A stretch of DNA of 43,193 nt from a virus: positions 1 to 43,193 of IMG/VR virus record IMGVR_UViG_3300042934_000153; one strand, 5' to 3'. The notes under the pieces were generated by a model. The model had not been told where the DNA came from. It saw nothing but the letters and a program-made list of their open reading frames with translations, and ran no database searches. Positions within the stretch are counted from its first letter, which is position 1. Each line of letters opens with the position of its first letter. Shown in pieces: positions 6,590-14,437 of this stretch. Both the position numbers and the translations under genes were made by a program.

Positions 6590-7941
6590 TTCGCCGCCTC
6601 CTTTTGCGCTCGCTCATGGTGCGAACGATCCAAGTTTAGGAACCTATTCGTATTCTTGATGTAAGCCATTTCGATGGTCCCCGTTCCGATGTTCCGCCCT
6701 TTTGCAACGATCAATTCAACAATGGCCTTTTTCGCGCTTTCCTTGTCATAGTAGTCATCCCGGTAAAGAAATACGATGATGTCCGCGTCTGACTCGATGG
6801 AACCAGACTCCCTTAAGTCTGACATCATGGGCCGCTTATCCTGACGTTGCTCCACTCCCCGGCCTACCGCAGAGATAGCAATTACCGGGCATTTATACCG
6901 CCGGGCTATCCGTTTGCAGCGCTTGGAGATATACCCAATCTTGGCGTGCCCTTCTAGGTTGCTGCCGTCTATCTCCACAAGCTGCAAAAAGTCGATAATT
7001 ACGGTCAGCTTGTCATGCTTCTTCTTCAACTCTTTAACCTGTTGTTCAATGTATTGGATAGATTGGCCCGGTGACTCGTCTATGTAAAAATTCATCTTGG
7101 TTAGTCGGTAAACCGCCATTCGGTATTTAATCCAATCTTCTGGACTCATGTCGCCCGTTTTGAGCTTGTCGGCTTCCAGACCGCCTATGATACATATCAC
7201 ACGTTCAAGCATCGACAACGCGCCCATTTCTAAAGAGAACAGCGCAACCGCTCCATTAACGCCCCTATCAAGGTAATCGTCCGCAATGCTGCAAGCGTCA
7301 TTCAATACCATAGCTGATTTACCCATCGATGGACGCGCCGCAAGCACAATGTAATCCTCGTCTTGGAATCCCCCGGTCATCTTGTTTAACTCCACGCTGC
7401 AACCCTTCGCCCCGGTCAATCCCTTAACTTGCTTCCGCTCATTAACCTTTTGTTCGTGTTCTTCGGCGTACTCATACATACGACGCATTCCCGCACTTGT
7501 CGTTTGACCGCCTGTAAGCTCCTCTAAGGCGCTCAAAGTCTCTGCAAGGTATTTAGTCGGGTCTACGTTCAAACCTCCCTCAGCGAGCCTCCTATGAAGC
7601 GTACGCATGACCTCGCGGGTATTGTACAGCTCGCGCACCCGGTTTTGGTAGTGATTGAAGTTTTCAACGGTTGGGACGGCGCTGTGTAGGTCTGCTAGGT
7701 AAGATACTCCGCCAATCTTCCCGATGTCATCCCCGGCTACCTCTGCAATGGTTAGCAGGTCGATGGGCTTTCCGTCATCAATCAGGTATTGCATAAACTC
7801 GAAAATCAATTGATGCCGATCATGATAAAACATTTCCGGCTGAAGGTAGCAGCCTTCGATAAGCGAGGGCTTTACAAGTAGCGCCCCCAGTACTGCCGAT
7901 TCAGCCTCAAAGCTTTGGGGTAGCCCGTGTGACTCAATCAC
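6586..7941 (-). CDS. dnaB: Replicative DNA helicase, DnaB family
   Basis: 451 aa, close to full-length DnaB/SPP1 G40P. N-terminal domain begins HGLPQSFEAESAVLGALL. RecA-like domain: Walker A ARPSMGKSA (202-210), Walker B TVIIDFLQLVE, then the KRPMMSDLRESGSIESDADIIVFLYRDDYY signature and AKGRNIGTGT. Unwinds DNA at the fork. Gene order initiator-loader-helicase matches SPP1 genes 38-39-40. Confidence 0.95.
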   Translation of the reverse strand: MIESHGLPQSFEAESAVLGALLVKPSLIEGCYLQPEMFYHDRHQLIFEFMQYLIDDGKPIDLLTIAEVAGDDIGKIGGVSYLADLHSAVPTVENFNHYQNRVRELYNTREVMRTLHRRLAEGGLNVDPTKYLAETLSALEELTGGQTTSAGMRRMYEYAEEHEQKVNERKQVKGLTGAKGCSVELNKMTGGFQDEDYIVLAARPSMGKSAMVLNDACSIADDYLDRGVNGAVALFSLEMGALSMLERVICIIGGLEADKLKTGDMSPEDWIKYRMAVYRLTKMNFYIDESPGQSIQYIEQQVKELKKKHDKLTVIIDFLQLVEIDGSNLEGHAKIGYISKRCKRIARRYKCPVIAISAVGRGVEQRQDKRPMMSDLRESGSIESDADIIVFLYRDDYYDKESAKKAIVELIVAKGRNIGTGTIEMAYIKNTNRFLNLDRSHHERAQKEAAK

Positions 7942-8329
7942 CTATAGGCACCTTCTTTCCAAGGTAAGGGTCATCTTTAAACATTTCGTCATACTCGCCC
8001 GCTCTAACCTTGCGGTCAATCTCTGCTAGTTCTTCCGGCGTAATCTGAGGGATGGATTCCATTAAGCGCAATCTGTCCAGCCGTTCCCGGGTTTCGATCT
8101 TTTGCTGTTCGTAATCGACGTACATATTCGGGTCATGCTTGATAATGTCGGCGGGTGTTGGAACGAATGAATTTGACTTAATGTGCGTCATGAGGTTTTT
8201 TTGTGCTTTCTCAAAAGGAACATCAGCCATAATAGCGGCCCATGTATTTACCTTCTCTTCCGTCACATCGAAATTTTGATAACAGTTATTGATTACCTTC
8301 ATCAAGGTAATGACCTGTTTTTTGTCCAT
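7934..8329 (-). CDS. Helicase loader, SPP1 G39P-like
   Basis: 131 aa from the ATG at 8329 (GGAG 8 nt upstream; the GTG at 8338 would overlap that site). The N-terminal domain (QVITLMKVINNCYQNFDVTEEKVNTWAAIM... FVPTPADI) matches the G39P family that binds the DnaB-type helicase and initiator. The C-terminal tail is charged and likely flexible, as in G39P. Overlaps both neighbours. Loads the downstream DnaB at the origin. Confidence 0.85.
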   Translation of the reverse strand: MDKKQVITLMKVINNCYQNFDVTEEKVNTWAAIMADVPFEKAQKNLMTHIKSNSFVPTPADIIKHDPNMYVDYEQQKIETRERLDRLRLMESIPQITPEELAEIDRKVRAGEYDEMFKDDPYLGKKVPIGD

Positions 8330-9071
8330 CGTCTTCACTCCAAAACAGTTGGTCTAGTAAATCGCTTTTCTTTTCGGTTTTGTTGGAATAATTTCCGCTA
8401 GTCTTGGATAGGCTTGTACTAGAGTTCTTTTCCCAAGTCCTCACAGCCGCTTTCCAATCCTTCATGGCGTTCTTGCCTACCTTCCATCCATTCGATTCAT
8501 AGTGGTCATACCACTTTTCCGGGTTCACATTGTTTTTGCGTTCTTGGCAGTATTCAAAAACATCTTGGATAGTCGGCTTTATGAATCGCTTGGATGCGTT
8601 AGCGTCCGCAGAATCTTTTTTATTACCCTTATTATCGTTATTACCCTTATTAACATTATTGTTTGTGATCATTTGTTGATCATTTGTTGATCTTTTGTTG
8701 ATCATCTGCTGATCATTTTGTTGATCATTGTTTTGGTAAAAAGCCCATTTTGCCACGGTACATAAGGAAAATTTGTTGTTCGATTCGATGATCAGAAAAT
8801 CGAGACTTTCAAGAGTTTTTAACCATCGCCACACCGTTAAGTCCTGTACACGATCTTTTGGTTTCAAGCCCTCGTTATACTTCGCTCCAATCTCGAAACG
8901 ACCCGTAACGAATTGCCCCGGCTGAAGTTCAACCATCTGTTTTCCGACCAAAATTTTATGCTCTTTGTGGCTTGCCTCCATCAAGCAAATTAACCAGAGG
9001 CGTAGCAATTGAACGTCATTAAAGACTGCATTCTGTCTTATTTTGCGGTGCAAGCTAATCCATCCGCTCAT
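8286..9071 (-). CDS. Replication initiator (SPP1 gp38/DnaD-like)
   Basis: 261 aa. N-terminal winged-helix region (GWISLHRKIRQNAVFNDVQLLRLWLICLMEASH... LTVWRWLKTLESLDFLI) is typical of phage origin-binding initiators. A Q/N-rich linker (NDQQNDQQMINKRSTNDQQ) encoded by the iteron array follows. The C-terminal DnaD-like tail has FEYCQERKNNVNPEKWYDHYESNGWKVG and MKDWKAAVRTW. In SPP1 the equivalent gene also contains an origin. Binds the iterons and, with the loader, recruits DnaB. Confidence 0.85.
   Translation of the reverse strand: MSGWISLHRKIRQNAVFNDVQLLRLWLICLMEASHKEHKILVGKQMVELQPGQFVTGRFEIGAKYNEGLKPKDRVQDLTVWRWLKTLESLDFLIIESNNKFSLCTVAKWAFYQNNDQQNDQQMINKRSTNDQQMITNNNVNKGNNDNKGNKKDSADANASKRFIKPTIQDVFEYCQERKNNVNPEKWYDHYESNGWKVGKNAMKDWKAAVRTWEKNSSTSLSKTSGNYSNKTEKKSDLLDQLFWSEDDGQKTGHYLDEGNQ
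8617..8662. other. AT-rich candidate unwinding element beside iterons
   Basis: Inside the initiator gene, adjoining the iteron array: two copies of TTATTACCCTTATTA-type sequence about 18 bp apart within a strongly AT-rich stretch. The placement next to iterons fits a DNA-unwinding element. Inference only. Confidence 0.4.
8663..8728. repeat. Six iterons, candidate replication origin
   Basis: Six copies of a TTGTTGATCAT-like unit. GATC cores begin at 8667, 8678, 8689, 8700, 8711 and 8723, giving spacings of 11, 11, 11, 11 and 12 bp, about one helical turn, so all sites face the same side of the DNA. They lie in the initiator gene, as in SPP1 gene 38 and lambda O. Probably the initiator's binding array. 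Confidence 0.75.
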
Positions 9072-9073
9072 AC

Positions 9074-9208
9074 TTACTCACCGACTTTTTTTAGCTTCTC
9101 GCTGATCGCTTCCAAGATCCAATCACCTAATGTCATATCACGCTTTGCCGCTTCGATCTTGATTGTAAGATGAAGTTCAGGCGTAACTTTCAACGGGAAA
9201 GTTTTCAT
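9074..9208 (-). CDS. 44-aa ribbon-helix-helix protein
   Basis: Start ATG with GAGGTGAT upstream. Sequence MKTFPLKVTPELHLTIKI then AAKRDMTLGDWILEAI is a minimal Arc/MetJ fold (beta strand, two helices). First gene of the replication operon and just downstream of a perfect palindrome (9228-9242), so probably an autorepressor. Confidence 0.75.
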   Translation of the reverse strand: MKTFPLKVTPELHLTIKIEAAKRDMTLGDWILEAISEKLKKVGE

Positions 9209-9227
9209 GTCGTTTATCACCTCGCAT

Positions 9228-9242
9228 ATGTAATACTTACAT
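9228..9242. promoter_or_regulatory. Palindromic operator ATGTAA-n3-TTACAT
   Basis: Perfect 6-bp inverted repeats with a 3-bp centre, located about 5 bp downstream of the -10 box and 20 bp upstream of the RHH start codon. Binding here would block the replication promoter. The RHH product of 9074-9208 is the obvious candidate ligand. Confidence 0.55.
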
Positions 9243-9247
9243 TTGTT

Positions 9248-9276
9248 ATATTACTCTAGTATTCTATATGCGTCAA
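9248..9276 (-). promoter_or_regulatory. Sigma-A promoter of the replication operon
   Basis: Minus strand -35 TTGACG (9276-9271), 17-bp spacer, -10 TAATAT (9253-9248). Follows the SSB terminator directly and drives the RHH, initiator, loader and helicase genes. Confidence 0.8.
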
Positions 9277-9326
9277 CAAATATTTTCCTAGATTGGTATA
9301 TTCCCCGGGGCTGCTGCATAGGAAAA

Positions 9327-9350
9327 GAAAAAAGCCCCGGTTAGGGGGCT
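9327..9350 (-). terminator. Terminator after ssb
   Basis: Minus strand AGCCCC-CTAACC-GGGGCT stem followed by TTTTTTC. It overlaps the ssb stop codon and closes the recombination operon. Confidence 0.85.
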
Positions 9351-9771
9351 AGAATGGCAAGTCATCGTCTGAAATATCTATAGGCTTGCCGTCATCCGGG
9401 AACGAGTCGTTCCGCGTTTCTCGCTCCGTCTGCTCTTGCCTGTTGTTCGATCCATCAGGAAGAAACCGCACATTATCCGCTATAACCTCAGTAACATAAA
9501 CTTTCTTACCTTCGTTATTATCGTAGTTGCGGACCTGTATACGGCCCTCTACAGCGGTCAAGCGGCCTTTCCGCAAATAGTTCGCGCATGTTTCCGCAAG
9601 CTGCCGCCATGTGACGATATTGATAAAATCGGCCTCGCGTTCTTTACTGCCTCCGCTTGTAAAAGGCCGATCTACTGCGAGAGTGAATTGAGCAACGGCA
9701 ACCCCGGCGGGCGTGTATCTCAGTTGTGGATCAGCGGTTAAACGACCAATTAAGATAACCCTATTTAGCAT
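9349..9771 (-). CDS. ssb: Single-stranded DNA-binding protein
   Basis: 140 aa from [20 protein letters not shown], the standard SSB start, with GGGGG 7 nt upstream. OB-fold features: [54 protein letters not shown]. Acidic C-terminal tip ISDDDLPF is the conserved interaction peptide for replication and repair partners. Its start lies within the last codons of the HNH gene upstream, so its native leader may have been replaced. Confidence 0.95.
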   Translation of the reverse strand: MLNRVILIGRLTADPQLRYTPAGVAVAQFTLAVDRPFTSGGSKEREADFINIVTWRQLAETCANYLRKGRLTAVEGRIQVRNYDNNEGKKVYVTEVIADNVRFLPDGSNNRQEQTERETRNDSFPDDGKPIDISDDDLPF

Positions 9772-10198
9772 ACTCATACCCCCACTTTTTAAATTTATTA
9801 TAAACTGTTCTTTTGGTGGCTCCGACAAAGCGGCATGTTTTCACTATACCAAACCTTTTGTATAAATAAATTAATAAAGCCGGGTTTATCAACCTTTGCT
9901 CTGGGTGATCCCTAATTTTTGCTTTTTCCGATATTTTTTCTCTCGTGCTTATTTTTCGTTTTAACCCAACGTGAGTTAGTATAGTGTGTTTTGAATGGCT
10001 TAACACTTCTAAATTTTCCGGGCTATTATCTCGCTTATTACCGTTCTTGTGGTGAACGTCCTCCCAAGGGTTTAAAAATCTACCGATAGTTAGTTCCGCA
10101 ACAAAACGATGTTCAAGCATGCTGCCATTTGACCAAGAATTCGGATTGGATGGAGCGGTAATAACCCGATATCCTTTACTTGTCAAGGCTCTTACCAT
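9761..10198 (-). CDS. HNH homing-type endonuclease with C-terminal HTH
   Basis: 145 aa. HNH core: [14 protein letters not shown], then [27 protein letters not shown], with the paired histidines and asparagines of the family. C-terminal ~45 residues ([30 protein letters not shown]) form an HTH that would read the target. Free-standing gene inserted between the MBL and ssb genes; starts directly after the MBL stop and overlaps the ssb start. Likely a selfish mobile gene. Confidence 0.85.
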   Translation of the reverse strand: MVRALTSKGYRVITAPSNPNSWSNGSMLEHRFVAELTIGRFLNPWEDVHHKNGNKRDNSPENLEVLSHSKHTILTHVGLKRKISTREKISEKAKIRDHPEQRLINPALLIYLYKRFGIVKTCRFVGATKRTVYNKFKKWGYEYAK

Positions 10199-10936
10199 CT
10201 AAACAACTCCAATCGTGTAATGTGTGTTCATCTTCAGCCCTTTGGCTTTCAGGGCGCGTGCAACGGCTGCTACGGCAATCGTAGGATGATTGTTCTTGTT
10301 AGATAGGTGAGCAAGGAAGATAGTCTCACCCGTGCCCATTACGAGCTTACACAGGGCATCCCCTGTTTGCTCATTGCTCAAGTGCCCAACGTCGGAGAGT
10401 ATGCGCGCCTTGACTGAGTCCGGTCGGTCTTGGTTGTTCTGTAACATCTCCACGTCATGATTCGCCTCGATTATGTAGATGTCAGAGCCGGACATTGCTT
10501 GTATCATATCATCATCCACGTGCCCGGTGTCGAGGCAAATAGCTGTACGGGTTCCCGACGCGTTGCATTGAACGACATATCCGTATGAATCATAGTCGTC
10601 ATGGTGGGTCTTGAAATTACTTATATGAGTGCTACCCATAAACCAATCACAGTCCATATCAAAGCGCAACCCGGTATACATGACAGTCTTCCACGTGCCA
10701 GCACTCGCATAAACCGGGATTCCCCATTTTGCTGCCATGGGCAAACCCTTCACATGATCCCCATGAGCATGAGTCAGAAAGATAGCGTCAATGTCCGCCG
10801 GGTTTATGTCTTGTTCAATCAATGCCTTTTCGACTTTTGTCTTTGCAATGCCGATGTCAATCAAGATTGTGCTTGACTCCGTTTGGATGGCGATACAGTT
10901 TCCGGCGCTGCCTGTTCCGATGAATTTAATTTGCAT
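10199..10936 (-). CDS. MBL-fold metallohydrolase (YycJ/WalJ-like nuclease)
   Basis: 245 aa. Metal ligands THAHGDH (56-61) and later H and D residues (LDTGHVDDD, IEANHD, HLSN) match the metallo-beta-lactamase fold. The SAGNC...ILIDIGI start is characteristic of the YycJ/WalJ subgroup, proposed to be exonucleases. Located between RecT/Bet and ssb, where phage recombination modules usually carry an exonuclease, so I infer it processes DNA ends for RecT. GGAGGTAATC ribosome site. Confidence 0.85.
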   Translation of the reverse strand: MQIKFIGTGSAGNCIAIQTESSTILIDIGIAKTKVEKALIEQDINPADIDAIFLTHAHGDHVKGLPMAAKWGIPVYASAGTWKTVMYTGLRFDMDCDWFMGSTHISNFKTHHDDYDSYGYVVQCNASGTRTAICLDTGHVDDDMIQAMSGSDIYIIEANHDVEMLQNNQDRPDSVKARILSDVGHLSNEQTGDALCKLVMGTGETIFLAHLSNKNNHPTIAVAAVARALKAKGLKMNTHYTIGVV

Positions 10937-10952
10937 GATTACCTCCGAGAGT

Positions 10953-10980
10953 AAGCCCCAATTAAGGGGCTTTATATTTT
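10953..10980 (+). terminator. Plus-strand terminator-like hairpin after recT stop
   Basis: AAGCCCC-AATTAA-GGGGCTT followed on the plus strand by TATATTTTTATTTT. The minus strand lacks a T-run. Same arrangement as the hairpin at 2580-2618: it faces against the operon. Confidence 0.55.
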
Positions 10981-11936
10981 TATTTTAGATCGTCCGCAAG
11001 CTCTGCTCTCAATTCAATTTCGCTTTCCATGATCTTAACTAGGGTTTGCTTCTGAGCGTAACTCAGTTTATCCCCTTCCTTCAATTGCGGGAAGTGCTGT
11101 TTGAAATAGTCCGGGATAGCTTCATCATCGATACCCAGTTTAAAAAAGTTCGCCTGAATCCGCTGATTGATTTCTTTCATCTTTTCGGCCTCTGTAGGCT
11201 CCGTTTTAGGCGTTTCTTGCTTCGGAGGTGTATTTGTACTCCGTGTAGTTTTTGGAGGCTGTACGGGCGTGTCCTTTGGTTGGATGCTGTCACGGAATGC
11301 CTGCGCCTCTTGCGGGTTGATTTCTACCCGGCTGTATGGCTGCTGATTCTCTATGCTAGGCTCTGAATTGATCGCGTCATCCTCGTTAATATCGATCCCA
11401 AACTGACCTTTCAACGCCCGTTTAAGTACGTGCTTTTTGAACATGTCAGCCGTATATCGTTTCCACATGGTTTGCTGATTTGGGATAGAACTTTTTTGGA
11501 AGTGTTCGACCTCTGACCATTTCATAATTACCGTGTAAGGCTTGAACCCTTCCCGGTAAGCCACGGCATAGGCCCCCCGGATTGTTGCCTCTTGATTTCC
11601 TAACACATTCGGCTCGTGCTCGATTTCCCAAACTCCCTCTTTGTTTCTCCGGGCTTTGAATTCCTCGCCATCATAGACGACCTGAGCGTCATACCCAAGA
11701 AAGCCCTCTTTCTGCTTGGCTAAGTATGCGATACCCTCGATGCCGATCTGTAACGACATTTTGCCCTGATACACGATAGCATAGATATGATTTAGGAAAG
11801 GATTAAGCCCTGAAGCGTGCGCCGTTCTCAGGAACAATTGAAACTGTGAATCATTTGTATCTTTTGCAAGGGTATCCTTCATTGTGTTTACATCTTCCAA
11901 AGACCAGTTACCAACTAGCGCGATTTGTTTACTCAT
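10980..11936 (-). CDS. bet: RecT/Bet-family single-strand annealing protein
   Basis: 318 aa. Hallmarks of the Bet branch of RecT: FLRTAHASGLNPFLNHIYAI, GKMSLQIGIEGIAYLAKQ, IRGAYAVAYREGFKPYTVIMKWSEV, MWKRYTADMFKKHVLKRALKG. The C-terminal third is proline/threonine-rich and charged (PPKTTRSTNTPPKQETPKTEPTE by parts), likely flexible. Anneals complementary strands in phage recombination. ATGA-type overlap with the upstream gene. Confidence 0.9.
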   Translation of the reverse strand: MSKQIALVGNWSLEDVNTMKDTLAKDTNDSQFQLFLRTAHASGLNPFLNHIYAIVYQGKMSLQIGIEGIAYLAKQKEGFLGYDAQVVYDGEEFKARRNKEGVWEIEHEPNVLGNQEATIRGAYAVAYREGFKPYTVIMKWSEVEHFQKSSIPNQQTMWKRYTADMFKKHVLKRALKGQFGIDINEDDAINSEPSIENQQPYSRVEINPQEAQAFRDSIQPKDTPVQPPKTTRSTNTPPKQETPKTEPTEAEKMKEINQRIQANFFKLGIDDEAIPDYFKQHFPQLKEGDKLSYAQKQTLVKIMESEIELRAELADDLK

Positions 11937-12223
11937 GCCTTAATTCCCCCTAATTTGGATTCAATGAATTGTTTATGATTTTCTACGAGTGCGACAAGCT
12001 CTTGCAATTCCAAAACCTGTTCGTCGGGTATGGATGAAATTTTGTGATGCAGCAGACCGTTAATAGCGCCGCCCAACGTGACATAATGCTTCTCGATGTC
12101 AAAAAACTCTTGCTGTGAAACAACGCCCGTTTTTTTGTCTTTCACATTACGAACGACTTTCTTTTCGATGTTATAGCCTAACCCGCCGCTGATAAAGATG
12201 TCACCATAAATATGTGTTCTCAT
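11933..12223 (-). CDS. Hypothetical protein, 96 aa
   Basis: Overlaps both neighbours by 4 bp, so translationally coupled in the recombination operon between the SMC-like ATPase and recT. N-terminal beta-rich half (YGDIFISGGLGYNIEKKVV), C-terminal helices (VLELQELVALVENHKQFIESKL). No recognised family. Its position suggests an accessory recombination function. Confidence 0.6.
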   Translation of the reverse strand: MRTHIYGDIFISGGLGYNIEKKVVRNVKDKKTGVVSQQEFFDIEKHYVTLGGAINGLLHHKISSIPDEQVLELQELVALVENHKQFIESKLGGIKA

Positions 12224-13704
12224 GAAATTACCTCCACTTGGAATTGTTTATCAGTAACGGCATAGGCCGCGATGATTTGCCCGAATGCGTGCAGCTCGCC
12301 CGTGTAAGACTCGCCATTGTCAAAGAATACAGGTGCTACAATGCCGGATTGTTCCGACAAAACTTTAATAAGTTCTAGACCCGCCCGGGCCTTCTCTCCA
12401 AGAGAAAGTTTGGCGTATGGTTTGCCGTTCATCATGATCGTGAAGAAGGGTGTCTTCTCGCCGTTCTTCTTGTGATCCCATAACCCTATTTGGATGCCAG
12501 TGAAAAGGGCTTGTACTTTCTCAGCTTGCATTTCCGCCTCTTGCGCGTTGAACTCCTTGATTGCATCCAGCAGAAATATGGATTCAGCTAAGGATGCTTT
12601 AACCTCGTCGCGGGTTTTCTTTGCTGCATCGATAACGGCGACCGCTTCAGAGCGTTTCTTTTCGCCTTCAATCAGTCGCATAATGTCGCCTATCCTTACC
12701 TGTAGTTCATCCACGCGTTCGGCGTTCCAATCCTCGGGAGCTTCCATGAGATCAAAAGAAAGTTTAGCCTCTTTATACGGTTTGACTAGTTCCTGATATT
12801 TCCCTTTGAGGTCGGCAAGGACTTCTTCCTTTACTTTCTCATTCACCGGACCTTGGCACACCGGGCATGTTGTTTTTGCTTTCGCTTCCTCGTGTCGGTT
12901 TCTGATTTTATCAATCTTGTCACGTTGATCTTTCAACGCTCGTTCTGTGGACATTTGCCGGGATACAAAAGAAACAAATGCAGCGTGCTTGTTCTCGTGC
13001 TCTATAAGCTCCGTAGAGAGATTTTTTCGTTCTTCTTCCAGTCCTTCTATGTTCCCGACCTCAACGCCCTTTAGCTGCCCCTCAAGCGTTTCTACGCGGC
13101 TGTTCGCGGCTATAACTTCACGCTCTTTGCTGGTTTTATTCTTTTTATGGAGCGCGTCAAGGTCTGCGATACTGTTCTTTTTAAAGGCCGCTTTCAGCTT
13201 GTCAGCTTGCAACTGTGGGAGCTTCTTCAGAACTTCAGACTGTGGCGGCGGTGAAACGTATTTGAAAAGCATGTTCCGTTGGTCCTGCCAGTGCATAAGC
13301 GGGAAATAAGATGGATTGTATAAGGATAGAAAAAGGTCGATTGAATCCGTTCCGGTGAGGCTGTACACGATCTCTGTGAACTCGGTTGCCTTCTTCGGAA
13401 TGTCGTTAATGGCGAACCCTGCTTTACCCTTTACCAGTTCCCGGGTGAACTTGATCGACTTTCCGTCAACCTCGAATTCGACGTGTGTTCTAATCTCTGT
13501 TACTTCCCGATCCGTCGGGGTGGGGTCTAGCTTGCTGCCGAGCATGTCCAAGCCAGAAAGAGTCCACGAAACGATTTCACCTACTGAGGATTTACCTGTG
13601 CCGTTCAAACCCGTGATTCTGTTAATGAAACCAAACTCAATATCAAGCGCCTCATGGTTTTTAAAGTTTGTTGCCTCGACTCTTTTTAAAATGATTTTAC
13701 GCAT
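12220..13704 (-). CDS. SMC/SbcC/RecF-like ATPase
   Basis: 494 aa. Walker A GLNGTGKSS (32-40), coiled-coil arms, a CPVC motif (280-283) where SbcC/Rad50 have the zinc hook, then ABC-type signature LSLGEKARAG and Walker B-like APVFFDNGES near the end. Much shorter than host SbcC, as in phage versions. Expected to act on DNA ends together with a nuclease. No SbcD-like gene is visible; the MBL-fold protein nearby is a candidate partner. Confidence 0.85.
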   Translation of the reverse strand: MRKIILKRVEATNFKNHEALDIEFGFINRITGLNGTGKSSVGEIVSWTLSGLDMLGSKLDPTPTDREVTEIRTHVEFEVDGKSIKFTRELVKGKAGFAINDIPKKATEFTEIVYSLTGTDSIDLFLSLYNPSYFPLMHWQDQRNMLFKYVSPPPQSEVLKKLPQLQADKLKAAFKKNSIADLDALHKKNKTSKEREVIAANSRVETLEGQLKGVEVGNIEGLEEERKNLSTELIEHENKHAAFVSFVSRQMSTERALKDQRDKIDKIRNRHEEAKAKTTCPVCQGPVNEKVKEEVLADLKGKYQELVKPYKEAKLSFDLMEAPEDWNAERVDELQVRIGDIMRLIEGEKKRSEAVAVIDAAKKTRDEVKASLAESIFLLDAIKEFNAQEAEMQAEKVQALFTGIQIGLWDHKKNGEKTPFFTIMMNGKPYAKLSLGEKARAGLELIKVLSEQSGIVAPVFFDNGESYTGELHAFGQIIAAYAVTDKQFQVEVIS

Positions 13705-13722
13705 ACATTACCTCCGAGTGGT

Positions 13723-13893
13723 TTAGTGGTACGAACGAACGTCCTTTATCTCTACCGAATCAACGTCATAATCCAATTCCTCTAATACTTCACAAATTTC
13801 TTCAACGTCGCCGTTTTTATCTAAGATGCAATCAACAATTTCGGTAACAACGCGAACGACTTTCGCCTTTACGCGGCGCGGTTTACTATTCAT
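13723..13893 (-). CDS. Small acidic protein, 56 aa
   Basis: GAGGT 8 nt before ATG. Basic start (MNSKPRRVKAKVVRVV) then an acidic helix-strand part (DVEEICEVLEELDYDVDSVEI). No family recognised. Start overlaps the preceding zinc-motif ORF by 8 bp. Confidence 0.6.
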   Translation of the reverse strand: MNSKPRRVKAKVVRVVTEIVDCILDKNGDVEEICEVLEELDYDVDSVEIKDVRSYH

Positions 13894-14011
13894 CTTTTTT
13901 TACCTCACAATCACAATCTACAACGTCCAAAGCATGTTCCCCGCGGTGATCCGGGTGATGAACTAGATACCAGCCATCGCCGCCGCATTTGTCGCACTCT
14001 GCTTTTGGCAT
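13886..14011 (-). CDS. 41-aa zinc-motif protein
   Basis: ATG preceded by AAAGGA. Contains CDKCGGDGWYLV and DVVDCDCE: two cysteine pairs plus histidines, like a DnaJ-type CxxCxGxG half-finger. Overlaps the C-terminus of the RHH gene in another frame. Probably a structural zinc microprotein; role unknown. Confidence 0.55.
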   Translation of the reverse strand: MPKAECDKCGGDGWYLVHHPDHRGEHALDVVDCDCEVKKDE

Positions 14012-14163
14012 TCTTCCATGTCCTTTCTAACGAGATAATTGATATAGTCGGTACGGCTTTTAAAGTCCTTGCTCCTCCAATGACGGTCCATTGTAGGAAC
14101 CAAAGTTTTGGTAAAAGTGATTGGAGCCTTTACCGTTTCTATTTTCTCCTCTTGGCTATCCAT
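13963..14163 (-). CDS. Ribbon-helix-helix regulator, 66 aa
   Basis: Start MDSQEEKIE at 14163 with GAGGAGGTG upstream. Strand ITFTKTLVPTMDRHW then helices SRTDYINYLVRKDMEE fit the CopG/Arc fold. First gene after the promoter at 14194-14223, so a likely autoregulator of the recombination operon, parallel to the RHH at 9074-9208. Confidence 0.65.
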   Translation of the reverse strand: MDSQEEKIETVKAPITFTKTLVPTMDRHWRSKDFKSRTDYINYLVRKDMEECQKQSATNAAAMAGI

Positions 14164-14193
14164 ATGTACACCTCCTCGATATCTCATGTGTCT

Positions 14194-14223
14194 ACTATAA
14201 ATCTACTTGGATATCTATGTCAA
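14194..14223 (-). promoter_or_regulatory. Sigma-A promoter of the recombination operon
   Basis: Minus strand -35 TTGACA (14223-14218), 18-bp spacer, -10 TATAGT (14199-14194). Direct repeats AGTAGA...AGTAGA flank the -10 box and may be an operator. Confidence 0.75.
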
Positions 14224-14257
14224 TACACTAGAGCAAAATATTTTCATAGATTTGGAA

Positions 14258-14285
14258 TAAAAAAAATAAGCCCGCATAGGGGCTT
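14258..14285 (-). terminator. Terminator of the transfer-like operon
   Basis: Minus strand AAGCCC-CTATGC-GGGCTT followed by ATTTTTTTTAT. Begins at the stop of the 39-aa membrane ORF and precedes the recombination promoter. Confidence 0.85.
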
Positions 14286-14403
14286 AAGCTTTTGCTTTCT
14301 TCTTTCTGGTCCTCTCTGCATACATCCCAAGCAAGAAAGGCAGTATTGCCACGGCTGCGAACTCTACAAGACACCAAGCGGCGTTCCCTAGTACGTTAAT
14401 CAT
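14284..14403 (-). CDS. 39-aa single-pass membrane protein
   Basis: GGAGGTAATGTTAA before ATG. Hydrophobic helix (CLVEFAAVAILPFLLGMY) then a basic tail (ERTRKKKAKA), giving a cytoplasmic C-terminus by the positive-inside rule. Last gene of the operon with the HerA-like ATPase; may anchor it or act as a holin-like accessory. Confidence 0.6.
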   Translation of the reverse strand: MINVLGNAAWCLVEFAAVAILPFLLGMYAERTRKKKAKA

Positions 14404-14437
14404 TTAACATTACCTCCGTTTATTGTATTGGTATATC

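Noticed and set aside
8663-8728. CRISPR-like short repeats
   Set aside because: Units are contiguous 11-mers without spacers inside a coding gene; iterons fit better.
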